Below, piece by piece: positions 16,965 through 25,991 of a DNA stretch of 64,000 nt. Position 1 is the first letter of the stretch, and the number at the start of each line of letters is the position of its first letter. Origin of the DNA: Bog-756 sp963833585 (lineage in GTDB: Bacteria > Actinomycetota > Acidimicrobiia > Acidimicrobiales > RAAP-2). Where the stretch lies: contig CAWHYF010000004.1 of assembly GCA_963833585.1 (NCBI GenBank), forward strand, positions 186,001-250,000. Reading direction: 5' to 3'. The notes under the pieces were generated by a model, which did no database searches, had not been told where the DNA came from, and worked only from the letters and a program-made list of their open reading frames with translations. The translations under genes were made by a program, and so were the position numbers.

Positions 16965-18005
16965 CTAGCCCAGATAGAGGGCGGCCACCTGCTCGTAGAG
17001 TTGGGGGTCGACCTCCTTGGGATGGCCGACGGCATCACTGAGCGGGATCCGAACGATCGCCCCGGCCTGCAGCGCCACCATCGTCCCGAAGGCATGGTCG
17101 TGAACCGCGGCCAGCGCTCCGGCTCCGAAGCGGGTGGCAAGGACCCGATCGAATGCCGACGGTGACCCTCCCCGCTGGATGTGCCCGAGCACCGTGGACC
17201 TGGACTCAAATCCTGTTCGCCGCTCGATCTCCTCGGCGAGGAAGTCGCCGACTCCACCCAGTCGGACGTGGCCGAACTGGTCGGCCGGTCTCGAATTCGA
17301 TCTCTCGGGCGACCACGTCCCATCGTGGGCGCGTGCTCCCTCGGCGACCACCACGGTGGAGAAGAACTGGCCACCCCGGTGGCGGTGGATCAACCGTTGG
17401 CACACCGAGTCGAGCGAGAATGGGACCTCTGGGATGAGGATCTCGGCGGCTCCCCCAGCGATCCCGGCATGGACGGCGATCCAACCCACGTGTCGACCCA
17501 TCACCTCACACACGATGACCCGGTGGTGCGACTCGGCCGTGGTCTGGAGTCGATCGATCGCCTCGGTGGCGATCTGGACCGCCGTGTCGAATCCGAAGGT
17601 CACCTCTGTTCCGGACAGGTCGTTGTCGATGGTCTTGGGCACGCCCACGACCGGGAGACCCAACTGGTACAACCGGTCTGCCGCACCGAGTGTGTCATCG
17701 CCCCCGATGGCCACCACAGCATCGAGTCCGAGTGCCGCGAGGGTGGCGGCGATTCGATCGGCACCGTCGGCACTGGCAAATGGGTTGGTCCGGGACGACC
17801 CCAGGATCGTCCCGCCCTTGGCCAGTATGGATCGACACTGATCCGCGGCGAGCACGACGGTGTTGTTCTCGATGGCCCCGAGCCAGCCGTCGAGAAAGCC
17901 GACGAATTCGTCGTCGTGACGGGCGATGCCACCGAGCACCACGGCCCGGATGACCGCGTTCAGCCCGGGGCAGTCGCCCCCACCCGTCAGTACGCCGATT
18001 CGCAT
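16965..18005 (-). CDS. 6-phosphofructokinase, PPi-type active site
   Basis: Phosphorylates fructose 6-phosphate at C1. The 346-aa protein has the nucleotide/PPi loop TGGGDCPGLNAVIRA, then GGDDTLG and PKTIDNDL, the effector/sugar segment EVMGRHVGWIA and the C-terminal LGHIQRGGSPSAFDR. In ATP-dependent bacterial enzymes the two key positions are Gly (GGDGS and PGTIDND); here they are Asp and Lys, the combination known from pyrophosphate-dependent enzymes such as that of Amycolatopsis. I therefore infer PPi as the probable phosphoryl donor, which would also make the step reversible. The gene stands alone. Confidence 0.9.
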   Translation of the reverse strand: MRIGVLTGGGDCPGLNAVIRAVVLGGIARHDDEFVGFLDGWLGAIENNTVVLAADQCRSILAKGGTILGSSRTNPFASADGADRIAATLAALGLDAVVAIGGDDTLGAADRLYQLGLPVVGVPKTIDNDLSGTEVTFGFDTAVQIATEAIDRLQTTAESHHRVIVCEVMGRHVGWIAVHAGIAGGAAEILIPEVPFSLDSVCQRLIHRHRGGQFFSTVVVAEGARAHDGTWSPERSNSRPADQFGHVRLGGVGDFLAEEIERRTGFESRSTVLGHIQRGGSPSAFDRVLATRFGAGALAAVHDHAFGTMVALQAGAIVRIPLSDAVGHPKEVDPQLYEQVAALYLG

Positions 18006-18011
18006 GGATTC

Positions 18012-18017
18012 ATGATA
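18012..18017 (-). promoter_or_regulatory. Leaderless -10 box, phosphofructokinase
   Basis: On the minus strand TATCAT ends six bases before the ATG at 18005, with no Shine-Dalgarno sequence. Confidence 0.45.
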
Positions 18018-18105
18018 CGGCCCCGTTGTCGGCCACCCGGTGCGTTCGGAGTGCGATGTTCGCCTTCGACGGGCAACCAGTCGGACCGGCCGAGGACGTC
18101 ACTGG

Positions 18106-19407
18106 TCACCGGAGCTGGTCGACATGTTGCACACGACCAGCCTGCCGGGTGAACAGGACATCGTTGTAGCCCTGCCCGGGGCCGACCACGTCGAAGAGGG
18201 TGGGAGGCACGAAGGAGAGGTAGACGGCCTTGCGCCCGTTGGCCCGCCGGTCGGTCGGGGCGGGGGCGGCGTGGAGCGTGTGGCCGAAATGGACGGTCAC
18301 ATCACCCGGCTCGGTGGCGATCGGTACGACCGGCAGACCCGCCGCTTCACGGGAGCCGGGCAGCCGGGAGGTACCACGATGGGAGCCGGCAATCATCTGG
18401 AGTTGGCCGTTCGCCGGCGTGGCCGGGTCCAGCTGGATCCCAACGTTGAGCATGGGGCACTTGACCGGGTGACCGCCCATTCCGCAATCTCGATGCCAGG
18501 GGAGGTCCACCAGGCCTTCGGTCGCGCCGGGCACCTTGATCACCACCCCGTTGCCGTCCAACCGGTCCCGTGCATCTCGCAGGTCGGGGCCGCCCAGAGC
18601 GGCGATGCGCAGGAACCGATCGTCGGTGCCGAGTTCAGCGATGAGGGTCGACTCGTCGTTGAGATAGTTGACGCGGTTGCAGACCTCCCGGCCGCCAACG
18701 GCGGTCCACCACGAGCGCCGGTCGTCGGGCCGGGCCCGCCCAATCGCCCGGGCCACCTCGGCGTTGAGGGCCGCGATCTCGCCACGATCCATGACCCCAC
18801 GGAGATGAACGAATCCGGCCCGGTGCAGGAAGTCTGCGATCTCCTCGCTCGGGTCGTCGAGCGTGAAACTCCCAGTGCAGTCCAGCATCTCCCCCGTTTC
18901 GTCGCGCACCGGAGCAGGGTTGTCGAGGTCGTACAGCTCCTGTCCATCGATAGCCACCCGTAGGGGTGGCTCCCATCGCGCCATCTGTCCGAAGCTCCCG
19001 CGGACGATCTCGAGCTCCTCGGCGTACAGGAGCGCGAAGCATGAACGGAGCTCCCAGGTGAAGGTGCGCCACGCCTCCAGACCCAGTTTCACCACGGTAT
19101 GGGCATGCTCTGCCCCGGACTCGACGACAAAGCTCTGGCCCGAAGGCCGGTAGGTGTACGACCGACCGTCATCAAGCTGAAACGAAAGGGGGCGGACGAC
19201 CGCGGCATCGGCCTCCGAGAAGATCCTGCCGCGCTCCCGCACTCGTTCCGGAAGGTCCTGGCGATGAAATTGGTCGAAGTCGATGGGGCCGAATCGATTC
19301 CCTTCCACCCACTCAAAGTACCGCGGTTCGCGCCGTGCGTCACGATGTCCTCGAGCCCGCAGGAGGGATTTGACATCCCATTGCTTACGACCAATGGTGG
19401 GGGGCAT
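18106..19407 (-). CDS. Phytanoyl-CoA dioxygenase-family protein
   Basis: Probable Fe(II)/2-oxoglutarate oxygenase of 433 aa. The double-stranded beta-helix lies in the C-terminal 230 residues: the facial triad is HxD in LPWHRDCGMGG plus the distal His in HFGHTLHAAP, and the 2-oxoglutarate-binding Arg is probably in NGRKAVYLSF. The first 190 residues are not part of the usual PhyH domain and I cannot name them. They include an Arg-rich start, FEWVEGNRFGPIDFDQF, and a beta-rich region. The frame is open to 19536; ATG 19407 is my choice but no ribosome site supports it. The substrate is unknown. Confidence 0.78.
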   Translation of the reverse strand: MPPTIGRKQWDVKSLLRARGHRDARREPRYFEWVEGNRFGPIDFDQFHRQDLPERVRERGRIFSEADAAVVRPLSFQLDDGRSYTYRPSGQSFVVESGAEHAHTVVKLGLEAWRTFTWELRSCFALLYAEELEIVRGSFGQMARWEPPLRVAIDGQELYDLDNPAPVRDETGEMLDCTGSFTLDDPSEEIADFLHRAGFVHLRGVMDRGEIAALNAEVARAIGRARPDDRRSWWTAVGGREVCNRVNYLNDESTLIAELGTDDRFLRIAALGGPDLRDARDRLDGNGVVIKVPGATEGLVDLPWHRDCGMGGHPVKCPMLNVGIQLDPATPANGQLQMIAGSHRGTSRLPGSREAAGLPVVPIATEPGDVTVHFGHTLHAAPAPTDRRANGRKAVYLSFVPPTLFDVVGPGQGYNDVLFTRQAGRVQHVDQLR

Positions 19408-19590
19408 AACCGCCGGGATGAATGACTCGACATGGTTGAGCACGCCTTGGCGAATGTTGCCGACAGCGTCGAAGGGTGTTGGGCCGTACCGCCAGCACCG
19501 GGCGACCGGTCGGGACCGTCCGGGGCGACCAAGCATGACGCGCTAAGAGATCGCGTTACCGCCCTCATACTTGCCTTGGAGGAGTCTGTT

Positions 19591-21123
19591 ATGAAACGAG
19601 TGATTGCACTCGTGGTCGTTGTCGTCGTGGCCCTCGGCCTCGTATCCCTGGCCGCCTTGTCTCAAGCCGCCACGACCAGCTATCCGGCGTCCGCCGCCAC
19701 CTACGTCTACGCCGGTGCCCCGACGAGCAACTTTGACGGTTCCCCGGTCATCGCCGGCTCCCACGTGGCATTTCGAGCCCTGATCAGCTTCGACACCTCG
19801 AGTGTCCCGGTCGGGGCCACCGTCAACGGTGCATCGCTGACCATCGATCCCAAGATCTCCAGCGCAGGCAGTTTTCAGGTCCATCCTCAGGTGTCGTTCG
19901 ATTCCCCCTCGGTCATATGGGACAACCAACCTGCGTGGCAGTCGGCCGTGATCGGCAGCGCCGCCAATAGTGGGGCGGACAATCCGTTGACGATCGACAT
20001 TCCGAGCGGATCGTTCTACCTCAACTTCGGGGGGATCACCTCGTTGGCCGTCACGTTCTCCACTCCCGGTGTGATCGGAAGGTTCGCGGGAATGGGCGGC
20101 GGCGATGCTCCCACCCTGAACATCGATTTCTCGGGCGACGGCGGTTCCACCGCCACCACCGGGCCGTCCCCGACCACGTCGTCCCCGACCCCGTCGTCCC
20201 CGACCACTTCGTCGCCGACGACGACGGGGCCGACCACCACCACGGCCGGGCCCACCACGACCTCGCCCACCACCGGGCCCACCACGACCACCGCTCCGAC
20301 GGGCACCTCGCTCTGTGGCACGATGACCGGTGCGCCGAAGACGAGCAAGCTCATGGTGATCATGGAAGAGAACCGAAACAGCAGTTCGATCATCGGCTCG
20401 TCTGCTGCGCCATACATCAACACGGTGGCGAATGAATGTGGCCTTGCCACCAACTACTCCGCCATCAACCACCCGTCGCTTCCGAATTACATGGCCCTCA
20501 CCTCGGGCCTCCAGTACGGCGCCCCCTGGACCAGTGACTGCGACGCCGGCGGCGCCTGCCTCACCGGGAACAACAGCATCTTCCAACAGGTCCCGGGCTC
20601 CAAGGGTTATGTGGAGTCCATGTCCAGCAACTGCCAGCCCAATTCCAGTGGTGAGTACGCCACCAAGCACAACCCGTTCGCCTACTACACGTCGGCCAGC
20701 GCGGCTTGTGCCACCAACGATGTACCGCTGGGAACGACTTCCTCGGGCGCGCTGGCGACTGACGTGGCCAACGGGACGCTCCCGACCTACAGCCTCGTGA
20801 CGCCGAACCTCCAGGACGACATGCACGACGGCAGCATCCAGCAGGGCGACAACTGGCTGGCATCCTGGATCCCTCAGATCACCGCTGGCTCGGACTACCA
20901 GTCGGGAGACCTCACCATCATCATCACCTGGGACGAGAACGATGGTGGTGCCGGCAACCAGGTCGCCGCCATCATCATCTCCCCGTACACGCCGGCGGGA
21001 ACCCAGTCGGCGGCTCCATTCACGCACTACTCCACGCTGAAGGCGGCTGAGGACGTGGCCGGTGTGCCCGAATTGAACAATGCCGCTTCGGCGGGCGATC
21101 TCCGGACGGCATTCGGGTTCTGA
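19591..21123 (+). CDS. Secreted phosphoesterase with DNRLRE-like domain
   Basis: Exported 510-aa protein. A Sec signal peptide (MKRV then a Val/Leu-rich core, cleavage near SQA-ATT) is followed by a beta-rich domain of about 150 residues resembling DNRLRE/CBM-like surface domains (YVYAGAPTSNFDG). A Thr/Pro/Ser linker spans roughly residues 190-235, then comes a phosphoesterase domain (PF04185-type, phospholipase C/acid phosphatase fold) beginning KLMVIMEENRNSSSI, with SLPNYMALTSG and the metal-site-like TWDENDGG. It probably removes phosphate from extracellular phosphomonoesters or lipids. The ATG has an excellent GGAGGAG site. Confidence 0.85.
   Translation: MKRVIALVVVVVVALGLVSLAALSQAATTSYPASAATYVYAGAPTSNFDGSPVIAGSHVAFRALISFDTSSVPVGATVNGASLTIDPKISSAGSFQVHPQVSFDSPSVIWDNQPAWQSAVIGSAANSGADNPLTIDIPSGSFYLNFGGITSLAVTFSTPGVIGRFAGMGGGDAPTLNIDFSGDGGSTATTGPSPTTSSPTPSSPTTSSPTTTGPTTTTAGPTTTSPTTGPTTTTAPTGTSLCGTMTGAPKTSKLMVIMEENRNSSSIIGSSAAPYINTVANECGLATNYSAINHPSLPNYMALTSGLQYGAPWTSDCDAGGACLTGNNSIFQQVPGSKGYVESMSSNCQPNSSGEYATKHNPFAYYTSASAACATNDVPLGTTSSGALATDVANGTLPTYSLVTPNLQDDMHDGSIQQGDNWLASWIPQITAGSDYQSGDLTIIITWDENDGGAGNQVAAIIISPYTPAGTQSAAPFTHYSTLKAAEDVAGVPELNNAASAGDLRTAFGF
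20166..20225 (+). repeat. 15-bp tandem repeats in linker
   Basis: Four consecutive 15-base units of the form GTCCCCGACCACGTC, with a few substitutions, encode the Pro/Thr/Ser linker of the secreted phosphoesterase. Such units can expand or contract by slippage, altering linker length. Confidence 0.6.
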
Positions 21124-21235
21124 GCAGGGTTACCGGGCGAAGCGGGCGTGACCGCTCGTTTCCCCCTCGATTTTGCTCCGACCCCTATACAACGGGCACC
21201 GACAGGCGTAATTTCCGCGTTGGAGGTGACGAACC

Positions 21236-21421
21236 ATGCACGCAGAGAATGGAGACCAGATTGTCGTCGAGTCGGGCAAGGTTGGCTCCGCCCGGCGCAG
21301 TGGCGAGATCGTGGAAGTCCTCGGAGGACCGGCCGGTGAGCACTACCGGGTCCAGTGGGAAGACGGCCGGTTGACCGAGTTCTTCCCCGGCCCCGACGCC
21401 CGGGTGATCGCGTCGTCGTAG
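21236..21421 (+). CDS. DUF1918 protein
   Basis: A 61-aa protein of the actinobacterial DUF1918 family: a small beta-barrel with GDQIVVES, then RSGEIVEVLG, HYRVQWEDGRLTEFFPG and a final VIAS strand. The function is unknown; the SH3/Tudor-like fold suggests ligand or protein binding. It has a very good GGAGG site eight bases before its ATG and is short and highly charged, typical of abundantly translated accessory proteins. It does not clearly belong to the surrounding genes. Confidence 0.85.
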   Translation: MHAENGDQIVVESGKVGSARRSGEIVEVLGGPAGEHYRVQWEDGRLTEFFPGPDARVIASS

Positions 21422-21517
21422 GAGGCCGGTGCTGATCTGTCGCCAGATCCTCACCGACGGGACCAGGCGGGGGCGGGTATCGACGATCCCCGGGGCGCGG
21501 CCCGAGGGGCGGCCGTG

Positions 21518-23176
21518 TCAGCCGGCCGTGAGCCCGGGGCTGCCCTCCACCACGAGATGAGGCAGGCTCCCGTCCCTGGAGTTCAACCGCTCCAGGTGAA
21601 TGCGGCGTCCGTAACCGGTGAGCAGAGCCACCACCGCCGAGGCCAGAAGGAGCCCACCGGCGATGTCGAGTGACAGATTGAGTCCGTGCCCGAACGCCCC
21701 GTAGGCGGCTGAAACGACCTCGTTCACGATGTGGGTGATGGCAGGGTTCTTGGCAGTAGCTGATTGAGCCTGACTCTGGTACGTACCCGTGGTGACCGCC
21801 GATACAACCTGCGACTGGTAGCTCTTCGGAATCCCGATAGCGGTCAGCCGTCGAACCAGATTGACGGTGAGCTGGCCGTTGATGATCGATCCCAACACGG
21901 CGACACCGACCACGGCTCCGAGTTCCCGGAACGTGTTGTTGGTGGACGCCGCCATACCCGAGTGTTCGGGGGGAACGGATCCGAGCGCGGCCGTGGTGAC
22001 CGGGACCATCGCCATCCCCACCCCCACACCGGCCAGGAACATGGTCCATCCGATCTGGCCGATACCCACCTGAGGTGTGACCATCGCGTTGGTGAGGAGA
22101 ATTCCGATCCCACCGATCAGACAGCCTGTCGCCATGGGGATGCGCGGGCCCCAAGCAGCTACCCATCGCCCGGTGACCAGTGATGCCGCCACCATGCCGA
22201 CGGCCAGAGGTACGAAGTCCAGTGCCAGCTTCAACGGCGATACAGACCCGACGACCTGCAGATACAGAGCCACCATGAAGAAGATGGCAAACGTTCCGAA
22301 GTAGACGGCGAACGCAATAATCGTTGAACCGGCGAAACTGGGAACTTTGAAGTAGCGCACATCGAGTATCGGATTCGGAGCCCGCAACTCGACCAGGACG
22401 AAGCAGAGGGCGGCCAGCATCGAGAGGACAAACAAGAGGTCGATCCACCACGTCCGGTAACCAGCCGTCTCCCCCAGGATGATCCCGAAGGTCAGTGTTC
22501 CCAAGGCCAGGGCGCCCAACAGGAAACCGGCCACATCGAATCGGGCCCGGACCGGATCCGAGCTCTCGGGTACCGCCACGGCGGCGCTGGCGAAGGCCAC
22601 CACCCCAAAGAAGACGTTGAACCAGAAGATGGCGCGCCACGACCATCCAAAGACGAGGAGGCCTCCGATGAGCGGGCCCAGGGCCAGTCCGAGACTGGAC
22701 ACGGCCGCCCAGATTCCGAGTGACCGGGCCCGGGCAGCCCGATCTGGAAACAGGTGTCGGATCATCGACAGGGTGCCTGGCTCCGAGGCCGCGGCGCCCA
22801 CACCCATCACCACGCGACCGGCGATCAGCGTGTCCGTGTTGGGAGCCACCGCGGCGACGATCGAGCCCGCGCAGAAGACGGCCACTCCGGTGAGCATGAC
22901 CTTCTTCCGACCGAAGAGATCGCCCATGGTGCCGAAGCTCAGCATCAGCCCGGCAAAGGTCAGCGCATAGCCGTTGACCACCCACTGCAGTTGACTCACG
23001 GACGCATGGAGATCGCCCTGCACATTGGCCAGGACGACCGTCACGATGGTGTTGTCGAGAAACGTCAGAAACAGGACGAAGAGCAGGGTGGCCAACGCCA
23101 ACGAGGGCGAACGGGAGACCCCCTGACCCGGACCACGCTCAGCCCGAGCACCGGGACGGGTGCTGGCAGTAACCAC
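21518..23176 (-). CDS. DHA2-family MFS drug exporter
   Basis: A 552-aa proton-coupled exporter with about 14 hydrophobic segments, the DHA2 (EmrB/QacA) layout. Motif A GDLFGRKKV follows the second helix; motif C-like LGLALGPLIGGLL is in the fifth. The first helix has FLDNTIVTVVLANVQGDL, and SQLQWVVNGYAL is a signature of this family. It exports hydrophobic drugs or natural products across the inner membrane; substrate not evident. The long basic N-terminus starts with GTG 23176, immediately after a TATACAGT promoter-like run. It is convergent with the DUF1918 gene and has no adjacent regulator. Confidence 0.9.
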   Translation of the reverse strand: MVTASTRPGARAERGPGQGVSRSPSLALATLLFVLFLTFLDNTIVTVVLANVQGDLHASVSQLQWVVNGYALTFAGLMLSFGTMGDLFGRKKVMLTGVAVFCAGSIVAAVAPNTDTLIAGRVVMGVGAAASEPGTLSMIRHLFPDRAARARSLGIWAAVSSLGLALGPLIGGLLVFGWSWRAIFWFNVFFGVVAFASAAVAVPESSDPVRARFDVAGFLLGALALGTLTFGIILGETAGYRTWWIDLLFVLSMLAALCFVLVELRAPNPILDVRYFKVPSFAGSTIIAFAVYFGTFAIFFMVALYLQVVGSVSPLKLALDFVPLAVGMVAASLVTGRWVAAWGPRIPMATGCLIGGIGILLTNAMVTPQVGIGQIGWTMFLAGVGVGMAMVPVTTAALGSVPPEHSGMAASTNNTFRELGAVVGVAVLGSIINGQLTVNLVRRLTAIGIPKSYQSQVVSAVTTGTYQSQAQSATAKNPAITHIVNEVVSAAYGAFGHGLNLSLDIAGGLLLASAVVALLTGYGRRIHLERLNSRDGSLPHLVVEGSPGLTAG

Positions 23177-23348
23177 GGGGACTGTATACCCCGTCGTTTC
23201 GTAACCATGCCAGACATTGGGCCTCCGTCGGGAGAACGGGAGCCCCCGGGACGACCGCTACGCTGGTCCAACGACGGTCCGCCATGCTGGGGTCCTTCGG
23301 GGCCGAGGTGAGCCGCAGGTGTCATCCTAGGATTGGCGGCCCAACTCG

Positions 23349-24653
23349 ATGAAGACGGATACTCGGACGCTGGTGGTTGCGGCCTTTGTGGCTGGAGCGG
23401 TTCTGGTCGGATGTTCGTCCACCCCAACCTCCGCGACGACCTATCCCAAGGGTGTCGGCGTGGTTGCGGTCTCTGAGACGGCCCATGGACCCTCCTCCTT
23501 CTACCTACCGCCGAGGCCACTTCGCCCCGCCCCTCCGGGGACGCTGATTCGGTCCCAGATCGTCACCGGAGCAGCCGGCATCCCCACTGGAGCGACGCTG
23601 TGGCGAATCCTCTACCACTCCGAGTCCATCTCCGGTAACGACATCGCGGTCTCGGGCTATGTGGTCGTCCCCTCGAGCCCTCCCCCGGCGGACGGCTATC
23701 CGGTCTTGGCCTGGGCGCACGGGACCACCGGAGCCGCCACCAAGTGTGCCCCGTCGTTGTTCGACGGGCTCGAGGGTGAGGGCCCGTACCTCGTGCCGGA
23801 CCTCACCGCATACCTGTCGGCCGGCTGGTTGATCGCGGCGACCGACTACCAGGGACTCGGCGTGTCCTCCGGAATTCACCCCTACCTGGTGGGAGCGAGC
23901 GAGGGACAGGGAGTACTCGATGCCGCCACAGCGGCCCGCCACCTTCCCCACCTTCGCGCCAGTGCCACGACGCTCATCTACGGACACTCTCAGGGAGGCC
24001 AGGCGGCCCTCTTCGCCGGGGAGCTCGCCCCCACCTACGCTCCGTCCTTGCACGTCATCGGGGTGGTGGCGGCGGCACCGGCTACGGGACTGACCGAAAT
24101 CGTTGCCCTCATCGGGGCGATCGACAAACCCGACGACCTGGCCTATTTCACGCTCATCGGATGGACCTGGTCCCAGACCTATCCCGGTCTACCGGCTTCG
24201 GGCATCTTCACCCCCTCCGGTGCCGTCTTCGCCCAGAGAATCGTGACCAACCATTGCGACAATGGGCTGGTAACAGCCCTGTCCCGGAAGAGCTCCGGGA
24301 CCCTGTTCCTGGCCAGCGCCCCTTCCAATCCTGCTCTCCACGCACGAGCCCTTCTCAACGATCCGGGCCGGGTCCGGACGGAGGCTCCAATGCTCATTGT
24401 CCAGGGTACCGATGACAATCAGGTTCCCTACCCGCTCACCGACCAATTCGTCGACCAGACGGCCTGTCCCCTCGGTGACGTGGTGGAGTACGTCCACTAT
24501 CCCGGGGCCAGCCATGACCAGATCCCGTTTCAAGCGGTGTCCCTGATCGTTGGCTGGGCCGAGGACCGGTTGGAGGGGAAGTCGGCTCCGAGTACCTGCG
24601 GCGACCGCCCCGATTTCCGTGTCGCACCTCCTCCCCGTCCGAAGCCGAGGTGA
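23349..24653 (+). CDS. Lipoprotein secretory lipase (LIP family)
   Basis: Membrane-anchored alpha/beta hydrolase of 434 aa. The lipobox LVGC at about residue 22 marks lipid attachment at Cys. The hydrolase has an oxyanion region LAWAHGTTGAA, the nucleophile in YGHSQGGQAALFAGE, Asp in QGTDDNQVPY and His in GASHDQIPF, the order of the secretory-lipase (LIP) family. It probably hydrolyses triacylglycerols or long-chain esters outside the cytoplasm. It is divergent from the MFS exporter, and a TAGGAT hexamer lies 15 bases before the ATG. Confidence 0.87.
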   Translation: MKTDTRTLVVAAFVAGAVLVGCSSTPTSATTYPKGVGVVAVSETAHGPSSFYLPPRPLRPAPPGTLIRSQIVTGAAGIPTGATLWRILYHSESISGNDIAVSGYVVVPSSPPPADGYPVLAWAHGTTGAATKCAPSLFDGLEGEGPYLVPDLTAYLSAGWLIAATDYQGLGVSSGIHPYLVGASEGQGVLDAATAARHLPHLRASATTLIYGHSQGGQAALFAGELAPTYAPSLHVIGVVAAAPATGLTEIVALIGAIDKPDDLAYFTLIGWTWSQTYPGLPASGIFTPSGAVFAQRIVTNHCDNGLVTALSRKSSGTLFLASAPSNPALHARALLNDPGRVRTEAPMLIVQGTDDNQVPYPLTDQFVDQTACPLGDVVEYVHYPGASHDQIPFQAVSLIVGWAEDRLEGKSAPSTCGDRPDFRVAPPPRPKPR

Positions 24654-24704
24654 CCGGTGTCCCCCGGCAAGCGTCACCAGTGGCACCCCCCGGAAGGACC
24701 AGGG

Positions 24705-25703
24705 CTAGAGCCGGAGCTGCATGTACCAGGGGTAGGACACCGGCACACGGGACGCTCTACTCAGCCGCTTGGCTGATTCGACAGGTAATTCGAGGTCAAA
24801 CCCAGCGAGGTTCTGGATCAGCTGATCGACGGTCCGGGGGCCGATGATGACCGACGTCAGGTTCGGGCGACCGAGCAGCCAGGCCAGACTCACCGCAGTT
24901 GGGGTGGCTTCGAGTTCCTCGGCGACCTTGTCCACTTCGTCGACGATGGCAAAGTTACGGTCGGTGAGGGTCAGCATCCGCATCCCTTCCGCGCCGGTGT
25001 CCGTACCCTTGCTCAGTCGGCCGTCGGCGGGAAGATCGCCGCCCTTGGCGTACTTTCCGGTCAGCATTCCACCGGCCAGCGGGCTCCACACGATGACCCC
25101 CATCCCGTGACGGGCAGCCGTCGGAAGTATGTCGAGCTCGATGTCGCGCCAGATCAGCGAATACTGGGGTTGGAGGCTCACCAGCGGCGACCCTCCCATG
25201 CGGTCCGCCGCCCACTGAGCCTCGACCAGCTGACTGGCGAAGAAGTTCGAGCATCCGATGTAGCGCGCCTTTCCGGCTCTCACGAACCCGTCGAGCGTGG
25301 CCATGCTCTCCTCGATGGGAGTGTCGTGGTCCCAGTTGTGCAGTTGGTAGAGGTCGACATGATCAGTACCGAGCCGCCGTAGACTCGCCTCCAGGGCACG
25401 GGTCAGATGAGCGCGCGACGAGCCCCGGTCATTGGGTCCGGCCCCCATGACGTTGTACCCCTTGGTGGCGAGCACAACATCGTCGCGTCTTTTTGCGATG
25501 GCGCGCCCGACGATCTCCTCCGAGACGCCCGCGTTGTATACGTCTGCGGTGTCGATGAAATTGTGACCGGCGTCGACAAAGGCATCGACGATCCGTTGGG
25601 ATTCCGCCTCATCGGTTCCCCACTCGGTGTTTCCGAAGGTCATGGTGCCCAGACACGCCCGTGACACCTTCAGGCCGGACCGACCCAACGTAACGAAGCT
25701 CAT
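24705..25703 (-). CDS. Aldo/keto reductase
   Basis: NADPH-dependent aldo/keto reductase of 332 aa in a TIM barrel. The catalytic tetrad is visible: Asp and Tyr in DTADVYN, Lys in VVLATKGYN and His in LYQLHNWD. The N-terminus GRSGLKVSRACLGTMTFG and the C-terminal SLAWLLGRPNLTSVIIGPRT (cofactor phosphate site) fit the AKR subfamily of YajO/Tas-like enzymes. The substrate is unknown. A second, similar gene lies at 32397-33356. Confidence 0.9.
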   Translation of the reverse strand: MSFVTLGRSGLKVSRACLGTMTFGNTEWGTDEAESQRIVDAFVDAGHNFIDTADVYNAGVSEEIVGRAIAKRRDDVVLATKGYNVMGAGPNDRGSSRAHLTRALEASLRRLGTDHVDLYQLHNWDHDTPIEESMATLDGFVRAGKARYIGCSNFFASQLVEAQWAADRMGGSPLVSLQPQYSLIWRDIELDILPTAARHGMGVIVWSPLAGGMLTGKYAKGGDLPADGRLSKGTDTGAEGMRMLTLTDRNFAIVDEVDKVAEELEATPTAVSLAWLLGRPNLTSVIIGPRTVDQLIQNLAGFDLELPVESAKRLSRASRVPVSYPWYMQLRL

Positions 25704-25711
25704 GAGGGTGC

Positions 25712-25717
25712 ATCCTA
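25712..25717 (-). promoter_or_regulatory. Leaderless -10 box, aldo/keto reductase
   Basis: On the minus strand TAGGAT ends eight bases before the ATG at 25703, without a Shine-Dalgarno sequence. Confidence 0.4.
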
Positions 25718-25991
25718 GACAGCTGGTCGACCGCTCCCGGATTCAGCCGAAACCTCCATCGGCACGGCAGAGGAGGCGGAAGCAACGGGGCCTCGAGCGC
25801 AGGGGGGTGGCTAGCGCTTGGTGGCGGCCCGCGGTAGACAGTCGTGGGCGTCGGACACGGTCCCCACCCTCGACCCTCGACCGGGACTCTCCAGCGCGCG
25901 ACACGCGACGATTGACGACGGCCCGGGCCCATCGGCAGAGACCCCCGAACTCGGGCCACGTCTCGCCGGCCACCCCGAGGAGGGTTGACAT

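Noticed and set aside
21488..21537. CCCCGGG inverted repeats near the end of the MFS gene as a terminator
   Set aside because: Several alternative pairings exist and part lies in coding sequence, so no defined hairpin could be supported.
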